DNA of 64,000 bases, taken from Nemophila menziesii. Taxonomy: Eukaryota > Streptophyta > Magnoliopsida > Boraginales > Hydrophyllaceae. The translations under genes and the position numbers were made by a program. Position 1 is the first letter of the stretch. The number at the start of each line of letters is the position of its first letter. Below, piece by piece: positions 62,001 to 64,000 of this stretch. The DNA lies in contig JARWIR010000024.1 in the NCBI GenBank assembly GCA_029959085.1, forward strand, positions 15,984,296-16,048,295, written 5' to 3'. The notes under the pieces are model-generated. The model was not told the origin of the DNA. It saw only the letters and a list, made by a program, of their open reading frames with translations, and did not search any database.

Positions 62001-64000
62001 GTAGCAAATCCAACTATCAATTTGAGATTATCGACTCTCTACCAAGAGTGTCCCAGGTTCAAGTCCTGGCATCGGTTATATTTTTTTGTTAAGTTTCAAA
62101 TCTTTAAATTTCATGTTTGGTCAATCGCTTTTTTATTATTTTTTTAATTAGAGTTATGGTTCTTGGAAAAAGTCTCGCAAACGTTGTATAATTTCCAACC
62201 CAAGGTTAATGATTCTCCACTAGCTACATGAGTGTCTCGCGTTCAAGTTTGACGACGTAAATAATAGTTTTGTATTCCAGGTTTCAAATATTTCAATTTT
62301 TTCTTTTATCTTACGTTTACGTCAAAATGAATCTTACTTAGACTTATGGTTCTTCACAAAAGTCTCAGAAACAGTTAGACTTCAATAAACGTATTTAATT
62401 CTAAAAGATAAAATAGAAGAATAAATGTATTTAGAAACGTCATACGTAAAAAAAGGTAAAACTCGTTATAAGCGACTCACTAGTATATAAATAATAGTTC
62501 TTTACCATTTTGAGGCATAAATCTTCTTTGATATAAATATATAAAGTTTGTTGTATCCAACCAAACAACCGTTGTAGCAATTCCAACTATCAATTTGAGA
62601 TTATCGACTCTCTACCAAGAGTGTCCCAGGTTCAAGTCCTAGCAACGGTTATATTTTTTTGTTAAGTTTCAAATCTTTAAATTTTATGTTTGGTCAATCG
62701 CTTTTTTATTATCTTTTTAATTAGAGTTATGGTTCTTGGAAAAAGTCTCGCAAAAAAATTGAATTCAGTCAACATATTTCATATTAAGAGTAACGATGGA
62801 AGAATAAATGCAAGTAGAAAACATCATGCATAAAATGATAAAATTTTCTATTAACGGGTCACAAGTATTCAAAAAGAGTTGTGTAATCTTTTTATAGGTA
62901 ATCATATTTAACCTAAATATATAGTTTGTGGATCAAGACAAACAAACGTTGTATAAATTCCAATCCAAAGTTAATGATTCTCCACTATCTACATGAGTGT
63001 CTCGCGTTCAAGTTTGACGACGTAGATAATAGTTTTGTATTCCAGGTTTCAAATATTTCAATTTTTTCTTTTATCTTACATTTACGTCAAAATGAATCTT
63101 ACTTAGACTTATGGTTCTTCACAAAAGTCTCAGAAACAGTTAGACTTCAATAAACGTATTTAATTCTAAAAGATAAAATAGAAGAATAAATGTATTTAGA
63201 AACGTCATACGTAAAAAAAGGTAAAACTCGTTATAAGCGACTCACTAGTATATAAATAATAGTTCTTTACCATTTTGAGGCATAAATCTTCTTTGATATA
63301 AATATATAAAGTTTGTTGTATCCAACCAAACAACCGTTGTAGCAATTCCAACTATCAATTTGAGATTATTGACTCTCTACCAAGAGTGTCCCAGGTTCAA
63401 GTCCTGGCAACGGTTATATTTTTTTGTTAAGTTTCAAATCTTTAAATTTCATGTTTGGTCAATCGCTTTTTTATTATCTTTTTAATTAGAGTTATGGTTC
63501 TTGGAAAAAGTCTCGCAAAAAAATTGAATTCAGTCAACATATTTCATATTAAGAGTAACGATGGAAGAATAAATGCATGTAGAAAACATCATGCATAAAA
63601 TGATAAAATTTTCTATTAACGGGTCACAAGTATTCAAAAAGAGTTGTGTAATCTTTTTATAGGTAATCATATTTAACCTAAATATATAGTTTTGTGGATC
63701 AAGACAAACAAACGTTGTATAAATTCCAATCCAAAGTTAATGATTCTCCACTAGCTAAATCAGTGTCTCGCGTTCAAGTTTGACGACGTAAATAATAGTT
63801 TTGTATTCCAGGTTTCAAATATTTCAATTTTTTCTTTTATCTTACGTTTACGTCAAAATGAATCTTACTTAGACTTATGGTTCTTCACAAAAGTCTCAGA
63901 AACAGTTAGACTTCAATAAACGTATTTAATTCTAAAAGATAAAATAGAAGAATAAATGTATTTAGAAACGTCATACGTAAAAAAAGGTAAAACCCGTTAT
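59001..64000 (+). repeat. Second copy of a multi-kb family B block first seen at about 44.1-50.6 kb
   Basis: The order of units and private variants from 59001 (gttaattttcaaatc, ggtctatcgc, cttttgtattcc with ataatac, then gtatcccaag, gtcccagaatcag, the short unit, gcatgtagaaaac) follows that from 44076. The difference is that the earlier block has one extra two-unit segment. Upstream, 56904-57661 also matches 42551-43308, including a 9-bp deletion (gcaaaaaatgatatt). The related stretch may therefore begin near 42.5/56.9 kb. Confidence 0.8.

Larger units (their letters stand above)
40885..64000 (+). repeat. Satellite family B array (32 copies of the tRNA-like core, unit about 766 bp)
   Basis: The last base of the TTCAAGT motif falls at 41022, 41786, 42551, 43308, 44075, 44841, 45607, 46374, 47147, 47914, 48680, 49252, 50017, 50783, 51356, 52122, 52694, 53460, 54033, 54799, 55565, 56138, 56904, 57661, 58234, 59000, 59766, 60531, 61298, 62064, 62637 and 63402. 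Full steps are 757-773 bp and short steps 572-573 bp. Unit order and orientation match family A, but much of the unit has diverged (for example tttggtcaatcgctttttt against tttgtccattctcttagtt). The array continues past the window end. No protein-coding gene is seen. Confidence 0.97.

Noticed and set aside
41310..63153. Open frames of 66-75 codons starting at the same place in several family B units (41310, 43599, 46663, 49541, 60055, 62926), and others of 65-70 codons on either strand in B.
   Set aside because: They recur only because the units recur, they appear or vanish with a one-base change in a T run (atagtttg against atagttttg), and they show no domain or start context. Not genes.
1..64000. 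5S rDNA or another rRNA array, suggested by a tandem unit with pol III signals.
   Set aside because: The unit has no stretch resembling the 120-nt 5S gene or its internal control region. The signals are of the tRNA A/B-box type.
1..64000. CRISPR array, given the regular repeats.
   Set aside because: The repeats are whole 763-766 bp units with no unique spacers, in intron-bearing plant DNA.

Overview
This is nuclear DNA of a flowering plant. The sequence is AT-rich and has no bacterial gene organisation. Nearly all of it is one tandem satellite array, interrupted by three DNA-transposon insertions of the PIF/Harbinger type. The plant origin rests on the intron-bearing plant-type Harbinger transposase, a captured piece of a plant oxidosqualene cyclase gene, a Tourist-like MITE with the ends common in plants, and plant-style pol III signals. 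I cannot name the species.

Layout. (1) 1-2747 and 6313-40884: satellite family A, 49 copies of a unit of about 763 bp. (2) 2748-6312: a 3,565-bp PIF/Harbinger element with a TAA target duplication. It carries a transposase gene of three coding exons (420 residues, DDE triad intact) and, antisense in the predicted 5'-leader intron, two exons and one intron of an oxidosqualene cyclase. (3) 25901-26132 and 28993-29224: two almost identical 232-bp Tourist-like MITEs at the same place in the satellite unit. (4) About 40876-40884: a junction with 9 bp of microhomology to (5) 40885-64000: satellite family B, a diverged relative with a unit of about 766 bp and 32 copies, seven of them shortened by about 193 bp.

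Each satellite unit is itself an old dimer of two half-units of about 380 bp, alpha and beta. Alpha carries an 84-nt tRNA-like sequence with a 7-8 bp acceptor-type stem, a 5/7/5 T arm, a 5-bp anticodon-like stem, a full-match B box and a partial A box. In front of it are a TATA-like box at about -33 and CAA triplets, and behind it a run of seven or more T. This is the layout of a plant tRNA-type pol III gene. The segment around it is the part best conserved between families A and B. Beta has lost the T-arm pairing.

The array has higher-order structure at several scales: a four-unit repeat of 3,051 bp, a six-unit repeat of 4,382 bp, alternating long and short units in family B, and a block of several kb present twice in family B. 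No host protein-coding gene was found. The short open frames of 65-75 codons in the array are repeat-borne and are not called as genes.
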